Shown here one piece after another: positions 27,277 through 34,755 of a stretch of 64,000 nt of DNA. Within the stretch, counting starts at the first letter, position 1. Each line of letters starts with the position of its first letter. The translations under genes and the position numbers were made by a program. The stretch lies in the NCBI RefSeq assembly GCF_000817775.3, contig NZ_JTHE03000044.1, positions 1 through 64,000 on the forward strand. Reading direction: 5' to 3'. Below the pieces are notes generated by a model, which worked only from the letters and a program-made list of their open reading frames with translations, made no database searches and had not been told where the DNA came from. The DNA comes from Lyngbya confervoides BDU141951. GTDB lineage: Bacteria > Cyanobacteriota > Cyanobacteriia > Thermosynechococcales > Thermosynechococcaceae.

Positions 27277-27753
27277 ATGAAAACAAGTGAACTAATTCGC
27301 GTCATTGGTCTAACGGTGGTGGGTGGGGTTTTAATGTTTGTCCTGCAGCCAGCCCTCTATACTAATCGACTCATTCGCATTTCTGATTTGCAAGGAAAAG
27401 TGGATGCCTGGGTGAGCAATTACTACATGCCGGGGGCGCTGACGGTCTTTCTGGCTTCCGTGGTGGCTCTCGTGATTTGGCTGGTGAGCAATCGCTTTTC
27501 CAAGGCCCATCGCGCTGACGAAGTGGACCGCTGGCGGATTATCTGGTGGCTAGTGGGCCTCATTCCGGTTCTGGCCATTCTCGCGGCAATTTTTCTGTTT
27601 AAGGGCAGCGATGGTGCCCTTCCCTCCCTAACGACCTTTTTTGTGCTGGATGGTCTCTGGCTCTACTGGCTAACCACCGTGACCAGCACCCCCTTCCCCT
27701 TTACGTATCTGCCCCCCTTAGCCCCCCAAATTCGCGGTTTGATAGGAGCCTAG
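27277..27753 (+). CDS. four-helix membrane protein of unknown family
   Basis: The ATG at 27277 is preferred over a TTG nine bases earlier. The 158-residue protein has hydrophobic segments at about 8-25, 52-70, 88-107 and 120-137, with a positively charged loop (SNRFSKAHRADEVDRWR) between helices 2 and 3. I know no family for it. It is first in the operon with the tubulin-like gene only three bases downstream, so it is probably the membrane partner of that machinery (inference from coupling). Confidence 0.75.
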   Translation: MKTSELIRVIGLTVVGGVLMFVLQPALYTNRLIRISDLQGKVDAWVSNYYMPGALTVFLASVVALVIWLVSNRFSKAHRADEVDRWRIIWWLVGLIPVLAILAAIFLFKGSDGALPSLTTFFVLDGLWLYWLTTVTSTPFPFTYLPPLAPQIRGLIGA

Positions 27754-27756
27754 GCA

Positions 27757-29271
27757 ATGTCCATTTATCTCATCGGTATTGGTGGTACCGGGTCAAAGTG
27801 TATTGAATCGCTGGTTTACCTGGCCTCCTTAGGAATTTTTGGTCCTTCGCCCTTGCGGGTAATGTACGTTGACCCCGATGAAACCAACGGCAACCTGGAG
27901 CGTAGCCGGAATGCCCTGAACCTGTACCAGAAGTGCTACAGCATCATGGGGGGCGTCAAGGCAGATTGTGCCTGGATGCAAACCCCCATTGAATCGTTTG
28001 ATATCTGGTCTCCCTTTGGGGATCACACCGCTAAAAAGGAGCTGAAGGATTGCTTCCACTACAGCACCTTGAAATCCAGCCATCCTGCCCTGGGAAACCT
28101 GTTTGATGTTCTCTACACCAAGGAAGAGCGCGAAGCCAATCTGGATGTGGGCTTTCGGGGAAGGCCGGCCATTGGATCGGCGGTCATGAGTCGGGTTGAT
28201 TTAGATCGCCTGGATCAAGCTCCTTGGGGGCAGTTCATCGAGTCCATCAAGGCAGATGCGGGCGGCGGTAGCCGAATCACGAAGGTTTTATTTTGCGGGT
28301 CGATTTTTGGGGGGACTGGTGCTTCGGGGTTGCCCACCTTGGCCAGGCTTCTGGCCAATAAGCTAGAGAAGCTGAATGTGCGCGATCGCGTGCAAATTGG
28401 CGCAGTTTTAACCCTCCCGTACTTTGGCTTTTCTCCCCCTGCGGGCCAGGATCCCAATGAGGTCTACGCTAAATCGGAGCAGTTTTTACTCAATTCTGAG
28501 GCGGCCCTGCGCTACTACGGCATTCAGGCGAAGGGCACCTTTGATGTGACCTACCTGTTGGGGAACCAAACCCTATCACGGGTGGACTTTAGCGTGGGCA
28601 AAAACTCTCAGCGCAATGAGGCCCATTTTGTGGAGCTGTTTGCAGCTCTGGCGGCTCGTCACTTTTTGCAATACCCAGGTGAACCCTCCAACGCGGTGAT
28701 TGTGGCGAGCCGAGCCCAGCCGGGTCGCCTGAACTGGATGGATTTGCCAGAGTGTAACGTGGTGAAGCCTGAATTTGTGAATGCCGCCCGGTTTGCCTAT
28801 GCCTGGTTGGCAGACATTTCGCTAGAACTGGCCCAGGCGCGCCAGGTTGGGATGGACAAGGCGCGGCGCGGCGCCCCCTGGCTAGAGCGCTACTTTAATC
28901 CAAATCCCAAACGCGAAGGACAGCTTCCCAATCTGGATCAGGTGGATCAGCAGGCAGCGATCGCCATTTTCGATGATTGGTGCAGCGCCTTTCTGCGCTG
29001 GATTTATGCGGTGCATCAGTGCGAATCCGAAGCGGTACATCTGTTTAACACCAGCATCTTGGGATCCGTCAATGGCGAATTGCCCGAGGCCTTGTCCCTG
29101 AAGGCAGATAACCTGCCTAATCTGGTCTATGGTGATGATCGCGATCGCACTCGCCAAGCCCAGGACACCATGATTCAGCTGAAGCGCAATCTCATGGCCA
29201 TTGCCCCCCAGCCGCCGAATACGGGCGTGACGGGTCTGGCCAAAGCACTGTATTTAGTATGTCGGCTCTAG
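27757..29271 (+). CDS. tubulin/FtsZ-like GTPase
   Basis: The 504-residue protein starts at an ATG with AGGAG 8 bases upstream, inside the end of the preceding gene. It opens with a Rossmann strand and glycine turn, IYLIGIGGTGSKCIESL (GGTGS at 9-13), a VDPDETN strand end, and the tubulin-type phosphate loop GSIFGGTGASG at 181-191. This is the layout of the 'tubulin-like' (Tubulin_2/FtsZ-like) families, which bind GTP and may polymerise; it lacks the standard FtsZ GGGTGTG loop, so it is not FtsZ. Cytoplasmic. The next gene starts nine bases after its stop. Polymerisation is inferred, not shown. Confidence 0.8.
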   Translation: MSIYLIGIGGTGSKCIESLVYLASLGIFGPSPLRVMYVDPDETNGNLERSRNALNLYQKCYSIMGGVKADCAWMQTPIESFDIWSPFGDHTAKKELKDCFHYSTLKSSHPALGNLFDVLYTKEEREANLDVGFRGRPAIGSAVMSRVDLDRLDQAPWGQFIESIKADAGGGSRITKVLFCGSIFGGTGASGLPTLARLLANKLEKLNVRDRVQIGAVLTLPYFGFSPPAGQDPNEVYAKSEQFLLNSEAALRYYGIQAKGTFDVTYLLGNQTLSRVDFSVGKNSQRNEAHFVELFAALAARHFLQYPGEPSNAVIVASRAQPGRLNWMDLPECNVVKPEFVNAARFAYAWLADISLELAQARQVGMDKARRGAPWLERYFNPNPKREGQLPNLDQVDQQAAIAIFDDWCSAFLRWIYAVHQCESEAVHLFNTSILGSVNGELPEALSLKADNLPNLVYGDDRDRTRQAQDTMIQLKRNLMAIAPQPPNTGVTGLAKALYLVCRL

Positions 29272-29280
29272 GAGACGTGG

Positions 29281-32200
29281 ATGAGTTTTTTGATCCTGCC
29301 CCAACTCAAAACCGATAGCGATATTCGGCCCAGTGATGACTGCGGTAAATGGGATGTGCAGCAAAACGGCACCTTTTTAAATTTGGCCTCCAGTTTGGAC
29401 TACAAAGCACCCGGGCAGTCTCGCAGCATCAGTGCTGTTCCTTCCATGTGGGCTAGACCCCTCACCCTGGAAATGGCCCTCCACAATCCCAACTACCCCA
29501 TCCGCGAGGAACTGGTGGAGCAGTGGCAGGGGATGCTAGCGGCGATCGCCCTAGCGGAGGTGCGGGGATTTCCCCTGAAAGCCCAGCTGGTGGAGTTAGG
29601 GGACTTGGCTGGGGAGAATGACTTTGCCGATGCGCTGTTTGAGCTGACCCCCTTTGCTCTCAATACGCTCTACACCCTTCAGGGCAAAAAGCCCTGGCAG
29701 GATGTGTACGTATTTTTGTGGGAAGACCAGCCTGTGGGGATGAGCAGCCCCAGTACCCTGGTGGTGCCTTCCGAAGATGGTAAGTGGGGGGATTTACCCT
29801 GGTGGAATGGGCGCACCAAACGGTTAACCGCGCCCCACCCCCACCTGAACGAAACTGAAAAGGCGCTCTTTTGGCGCTGGCTGGAAAATCTCCGGCTGGT
29901 GTTAACCCAGCATCGCGGGGCTCCGGCGGCCATTAACCGCATGAGTGAGCTGGTGGATAACTTCCGCAACGGCCTTTTGGAGAGACCGCCGGAGCAGGGG
30001 CTCAGCCTGAGCGATGACCAGCAGTTTTTTGGCGTGGCCCTCAATCGCGGCACCCTAGAGGCCTTGAATCGACCGGTGAAGCCGGAGGAGCAGCCTTCCT
30101 GCGTCCGGCTCATTCCCAGTCGCGATCGCCACAGCAAGGCGCTGCCGCTGATCTTGATTGATCCCGACATTGCGCGCGCCTGGAACTATCCAGCCCAAAA
30201 TATCTGGATCCACGAGGGTAAAACCCTGGCATCGTTAAATCTAGAGGATTTACGCAGCGGTAGGCTGGCCTGGACTGCGGTGCGCTATCTAGAAACCCCG
30301 GATTTATTCCTGCAAGACTTTAAATTTATTGACCTAGACAACGCCCTACCCGGTGCCTACCTCCCAGAGGGGGCGCCGATTACCTTTAACGGCAAAAAGG
30401 TCACCCCGCTGTTACCGCTCAACCCGATTCTGCTGGACTACTTTACCCCCGAGGATCTAATGCAGCGGCTGAAGCTGCAGCCCATTAGCGGTGAGGGACC
30501 CATGGTGCGGGTTACCTTAGATCTGCCCTTATCTGGCGTGGCGCAGGATGAGTCGCGTCCCCAAAACTATCGGGTGGTGAAGGATTATCCCATTCTGGAA
30601 GAGCATTCCATCCATGAAGTCCCGGTTCTAGAAATCTGGCCGCATTTTCGGGCTACAGGCTGGCAGGACTACTATGCCTTTTACTATGACGCTGAATATG
30701 GCGAGGAAACGTTCCAGGTGAATGTGCCCGGCAGCCGGGAGCCCCACCTGTTTCAAGAAGGGCGCGGACTGTATCAAGTCTCGCGATCTGCGGAATTTCC
30801 GGGCTATATCTGTGCCCAAGATAGCCAACGCCAGACGATTGGATTAATTTTACTGCGCACTCCTCCACTGGTTTCCCAGGGGGGGCACTGGACGGTGGGG
30901 GTTGATTTTGGCACATCTTTTACCAATGTCTATATTAACCAGCGAGGTGTGGTGAATCCATTGCCCATGGAAAATTTACACCTCAAGGTTACCGAGGTGC
31001 CCAACGACACGCGGGTTCCAGTGCTGTTTGAATATTTTGTGCCGGAAAAATTCATTCCGCTGCATCAGCCTTTGCCCCTCTCCAGCGTGCTGACCACGCG
31101 CGGCAAAACCAACATTCCCGCTGGTAAGGAGCGGGCCATCTACGATGGTCGCATCTATGTTCCAGACCTGAGTACCTTCCAACCCAACGAGAATTGGATT
31201 GAAACAGACCTCAAGTGGCGCAATCTCATTCCAAACCGCCTGTTTTTGCAGCATCTGGCGCTGTATGTCAGCGCGATCGCGGCCAATCAAGGGGTGCAGT
31301 CGATTCAATGGTCGCTGTCCTATCCCTCGGCCTTCTCCAAAGGAGACTGCACTCGCTATGCTCAGAACTGGCAAACCATTACCGAGGAACTGGTTAAAAT
31401 TACCGGACTCGATCACCAGTGTCCTTCCCTAACGGATTCCGACTTTTTCCGCACGGAAAGCCTAGCGCTCGCTCAGTATTTTGCCGACCAAGAGGATCAC
31501 GATTTGGTGCGCAGCACCTGCATTGACATGGGAGGGGGCACCTCCGATATTTCCATTTGGGAAGATAACTGTCTGGTGCATCAATGTTCGGTGCAGTTGG
31601 CGGGACGGGACCTATTTTCCCAGTTTTTAGAAATGAACCCGAAATTTTTAATCCAGCTGATGGAGCAGGAAAGTCGGGATTGGCAGGGCCTAAAAGAAGA
31701 TAAGTTTAACGTCAAGCTAGATGTCTGGATGCGCCGCGAAAGTGAGTCTTGGTTGAAGCTCAAGCGGGCCTTTGTGGAAGAGGATGAACAGTTTCGGGGG
31801 CTCTTGCGGCTGATGGCCGTGGGAGTAGGAGGACTCTACTTCTACGTGGGCAAACTTTTAAATGTGCTCCATGCCGAGGGGAAGTACAGCAGTAATGAAA
31901 TTACTCCGGTTTATCTGGGGGGAAACGGATCGCGGCTGCTCAACTGGCTGGCCATCGGCGGACAGTTTGATCGCCATTCAGAGGTGAACTTCTTGCTGAG
32001 TCGGATGTTGAGCTGCGGGTCAGAATTTACCGATACCGAAGAACTCACGCGGTTGAGTAGCCGTCCCAAGGATGAAGCTGCCTGTGGCCTGGTGTTAAGC
32101 AGCACCAGGCTCACGGGGCTGAGTCGACGCACTAGAGATCCGGTGATTGCTGGAGAAGACTGCACGGTGAATGGAGTTCCCGTCCTCTGGAAGGAGCGCC

Positions 32201-32511
32201 TGGAGTTTGAAGATGAGGTGCAAAACTTCGAGATTCCGGCCCTGGTACAGTTGCCCCAGTTTCTAGATGAAATGAACCTGGCACTGCGTGAGCTGGAGGT
32301 AGATGGACTGACTCCTATGCCTCAGTTTAAGCCGCGAGTGGGGCTGGAGGAAAGGTATAAAGAATTACTCTGGCGTGCGACTGAGCGGGAGCTACGCAGT
32401 ATGCTGCTGAACATTAAGGGAGAAAGTCGCAATATTCGTCTAGAACCGCCGTTTATTCTGGGCTTGAAGGCGTTGCTGCGGGTGCTGGGGAAAGAGTGGG
32501 CCGGGAAGTGA
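29281..32511 (+). CDS. actin/Hsp70-fold ATPase with long N-terminal region
   Basis: AGGAG lies six bases before the ATG. Residues 1-530 match nothing I recognise; residues 539-1076 form an ASKHA (actin/Hsp70-type) ATPase with phosphate-1 VGVDFGTSFTNV (539-550), phosphate-2 CIDMGGGTSD (747-756) and adenosine motif VYLGGNGSRLL (877-887). All three are intact, so ATP binding and hydrolysis are expected. There is no substrate-binding domain of the DnaK kind. Co-translation-like spacing to the tubulin-like gene suggests that the two NTPases act together. A paralogue with a broken ATP site is at 34756-37668; the aligned part runs from about residue 333 to the end. Confidence 0.85.
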   Translation: MSFLILPQLKTDSDIRPSDDCGKWDVQQNGTFLNLASSLDYKAPGQSRSISAVPSMWARPLTLEMALHNPNYPIREELVEQWQGMLAAIALAEVRGFPLKAQLVELGDLAGENDFADALFELTPFALNTLYTLQGKKPWQDVYVFLWEDQPVGMSSPSTLVVPSEDGKWGDLPWWNGRTKRLTAPHPHLNETEKALFWRWLENLRLVLTQHRGAPAAINRMSELVDNFRNGLLERPPEQGLSLSDDQQFFGVALNRGTLEALNRPVKPEEQPSCVRLIPSRDRHSKALPLILIDPDIARAWNYPAQNIWIHEGKTLASLNLEDLRSGRLAWTAVRYLETPDLFLQDFKFIDLDNALPGAYLPEGAPITFNGKKVTPLLPLNPILLDYFTPEDLMQRLKLQPISGEGPMVRVTLDLPLSGVAQDESRPQNYRVVKDYPILEEHSIHEVPVLEIWPHFRATGWQDYYAFYYDAEYGEETFQVNVPGSREPHLFQEGRGLYQVSRSAEFPGYICAQDSQRQTIGLILLRTPPLVSQGGHWTVGVDFGTSFTNVYINQRGVVNPLPMENLHLKVTEVPNDTRVPVLFEYFVPEKFIPLHQPLPLSSVLTTRGKTNIPAGKERAIYDGRIYVPDLSTFQPNENWIETDLKWRNLIPNRLFLQHLALYVSAIAANQGVQSIQWSLSYPSAFSKGDCTRYAQNWQTITEELVKITGLDHQCPSLTDSDFFRTESLALAQYFADQEDHDLVRSTCIDMGGGTSDISIWEDNCLVHQCSVQLAGRDLFSQFLEMNPKFLIQLMEQESRDWQGLKEDKFNVKLDVWMRRESESWLKLKRAFVEEDEQFRGLLRLMAVGVGGLYFYVGKLLNVLHAEGKYSSNEITPVYLGGNGSRLLNWLAIGGQFDRHSEVNFLLSRMLSCGSEFTDTEELTRLSSRPKDEAACGLVLSSTRLTGLSRRTRDPVIAGEDCTVNGVPVLWKERLEFEDEVQNFEIPALVQLPQFLDEMNLALRELEVDGLTPMPQFKPRVGLEERYKELLWRATERELRSMLLNIKGESRNIRLEPPFILGLKALLRVLGKEWAGK

Positions 32512-32518
32512 GGAAATC

Positions 32519-33697
32519 ATGGTAGGACAACCCCGAAAATGCGACATCTGTGGCTTGATGAATCCCGGCGAGTACCGCGACTGTCAGCAATGTGGCTGGA
32601 ATTTGCGACTCCAGCATTCCCACGAGGCGATCGCAGCAGCAAAGCAGCAATGGGAACAAATGCGTTGGATTAACACCCTAGAATTCCCTCTATCGTCAGC
32701 TTCGGAGGTCCAGCTTCCAAGCCTGCCCGATAGACCCTCCACTTTCTCTTTAAGACCCAAACCATCTCCCCAGCAAAACTATAGAAATCTGAAAGTCTTT
32801 ATCGAGCAAGTTGTCGCTCAGACTTTGAACTCCCAACCCACGCCTCGTCCACCGAACACCTATCTGCAACTGGATCCAGAGGCATCTCCTCTCCACCGCC
32901 AGAATGAGGTGATGAGGGAGTACTCAGAACTCCAGGCAAAGTTTGAAACTCTAAAGCAGGCGATCGCCCAAGACCGCGAAACAGTACAGACCTTTCGATC
33001 CAGACTAGAACAGCTTGAGCGCATTCCACCACAGCCCCACATCTATTCGACGGATCTGCAAGCCCTCTGGATTGAACAAGTGAGTCAAAAATATGAGGAG
33101 CGAGTCCAGCATCTTGAGCAAAAACTTCAGGAGCATGGACAGTGGATGCAAATGATTTACCAGGAATATTTAGAGGTCAGTCGTCAGTTGCAGTCCTCTT
33201 TTAGACATAGGCCCTCTGAGGTTGCTGCAGCTCAGAATGAGGCCGTTTCTGAACCGGAGGATAAGCACGCTTCGGTGACTCAACAATCTGCCATCAAGGT
33301 ACCAGAGGTTCTCAGTCCAGTTGAGCAAGCCATCGTTAGCCAGTACAACAAGAGTGCCAGCCATTATGCTAAGCAGTCCACAGAGGTTTCGGAAACCGAA
33401 GAAAGTCAGAGTAACCGCCGCTTAGGCGATCCGGGTCTGGTGAAGTTTGAAAAAAAAGGGCGGGGCAACTATTGGATTATCAGTGAGAGTAATCGTGAAT
33501 ACCTGGTGCCCAGCCAGCGCATTCGCATTAACGAACATAACTACAAAACCATCGAAGTGATTTTTGCTTGCCACAATTATCATCCGGGTGGATCTCAGGA
33601 CTTTGTGCTGAGAAAGCCCGCGACCGTGGCCGCACTGCCGGGCGGCAACCAATGGCAGTTAGAGACTCCAGGCATTATTGATTTTCAGGGGCCATAA
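32519..33697 (+). CDS. zinc-ribbon coiled-coil protein with shared C-terminal module
   Basis: The 392-residue protein begins with a zinc-ribbon-like CDIC...CQQC pair (residues 8-26), continues with a disordered stretch and a coiled coil (about 120-230), and ends in a module of about 120 residues: SETEES, GRGNYWIISE, YLVPSQRI, HNY, then an F-x-L-x-x-P-A-x-V-x-x-L-P strand and a final W. The same module occurs in the next three genes. It has no signal peptide. It starts seven bases after the ATPase stop with a GAGG site. Probably a structural or adaptor protein; no known family name. Confidence 0.75.
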   Translation: MVGQPRKCDICGLMNPGEYRDCQQCGWNLRLQHSHEAIAAAKQQWEQMRWINTLEFPLSSASEVQLPSLPDRPSTFSLRPKPSPQQNYRNLKVFIEQVVAQTLNSQPTPRPPNTYLQLDPEASPLHRQNEVMREYSELQAKFETLKQAIAQDRETVQTFRSRLEQLERIPPQPHIYSTDLQALWIEQVSQKYEERVQHLEQKLQEHGQWMQMIYQEYLEVSRQLQSSFRHRPSEVAAAQNEAVSEPEDKHASVTQQSAIKVPEVLSPVEQAIVSQYNKSASHYAKQSTEVSETEESQSNRRLGDPGLVKFEKKGRGNYWIISESNREYLVPSQRIRINEHNYKTIEVIFACHNYHPGGSQDFVLRKPATVAALPGGNQWQLETPGIIDFQGP

Positions 33698-33715
33698 CCC
33701 AAGGGAGGTGTAAAA

Positions 33716-34723
33716 ATGGCGCGATCGCACTTTAAAGTCACATGGGGGGTGATTCTGTTGAGCGTAGGTATGGGATACCTTTCCCCAACCCTTGCCCAGT
33801 CTCCCTCCCCCAATGCTTCGCCTTCCCCCAGTCCATCGCCCTCTCCCGCTGCCGCCACCGCCAGTCCGTCCCCTTCACCCTCAGGAGAATCGCCTGGTGA
33901 ACCCCAATTGGCAACCCTCACCCAGAAAGTCTCCCGGCTTCCGTTGCTGATGGTGATTTTAGATGCGGCCTTGATGGTGATTGCTCTGTCGACAATGGCG
34001 ATCGCCCTGCGAGTTTGGCTGTCTGCCCCTCAGCGATCGACCGCTGAGGCTGTTGCCGCTAGCTCCTCTCAACTGACGCGAGAGATTGCCCAGCTCAATC
34101 ACCTGATTACCCAGCTCAACACCACCCACACGCAGCAGCTCAAGCCTCTATCGAAGACCCTGGATCCCTTGACGACGATTGCCACGGCATTGGGCCACTT
34201 GCACTCAGACCTTCAAGACCTCAAGCAGGTTTTGAAGCCCCCGGTAAACGCCCCTGAGCAAAGCAATATAGCGGTTTCTAGCAGGGTCGACAACCGCTGG
34301 GATGCTCTGCAGGCCTTTGATCCCACCCAGACAAAAGATGGAGATTACCTGCAATCTAGCCTTCAGTTGTTGAAAGACTATAACGATTTTCCCCAAGGGT
34401 TGACCCAATATATTGAAGTGGCGGAAACGGAAGAGAGTCAATCCTATAGTCGATTGGGCGAGACGAATAAGGCCATAGAACTGGTTAAGCGCGATCGCGG
34501 CAACTACTGGGTTGTGAGTGAAGCCGGACGAGATTATCTAGTGCCCAAGGAAAACTTAAAAATCAACACCCACAACCTCAACACGGTGTCTCGTCTTTTT
34601 GAATGCCTGCACTATCATTCTGGAAGCCAGGAGTTCCGCCTGATTGAGCCAGCCCAGGTATCTGCGCTGAAGGCCAACGAAGTTTGGATTTTGGAGAAGC
34701 CAGGTGTTTTAGAGTTTCGGTAG
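33716..34723 (+). CDS. membrane coiled-coil protein with shared C-terminal module
   Basis: A strong AGGGAGGT site precedes the ATG. The 335-residue protein has a signal peptide, a low-complexity Ser-Pro stretch (about residues 27-62), one membrane helix (LPLLMVILDAALMVIALSTMAIAL), a coiled coil (about 110-175) and a C-terminal module: AETEES, DRGNYWVVSEAGRDYLVP, HNLNTV, EFRLIEPAQV. The Ser-Pro part would lie outside and the module inside if the signal is cleaved and the helix exits inward, but topology is uncertain. It would tether the module to the membrane. Same operon, 18 bases after the previous gene. Confidence 0.75.
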   Translation: MARSHFKVTWGVILLSVGMGYLSPTLAQSPSPNASPSPSPSPSPAAATASPSPSPSGESPGEPQLATLTQKVSRLPLLMVILDAALMVIALSTMAIALRVWLSAPQRSTAEAVAASSSQLTREIAQLNHLITQLNTTHTQQLKPLSKTLDPLTTIATALGHLHSDLQDLKQVLKPPVNAPEQSNIAVSSRVDNRWDALQAFDPTQTKDGDYLQSSLQLLKDYNDFPQGLTQYIEVAETEESQSYSRLGETNKAIELVKRDRGNYWVVSEAGRDYLVPKENLKINTHNLNTVSRLFECLHYHSGSQEFRLIEPAQVSALKANEVWILEKPGVLEFR

Positions 34724-34755
34724 GCTATACAAGTGAGTTGAGCGGAGCCTTTGCT

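Noticed and set aside
27757-29271. FtsZ cell-division protein
   Set aside because: The FtsZ signature loop GGGTGTG and domain order are absent, and the neighbours are not division genes.
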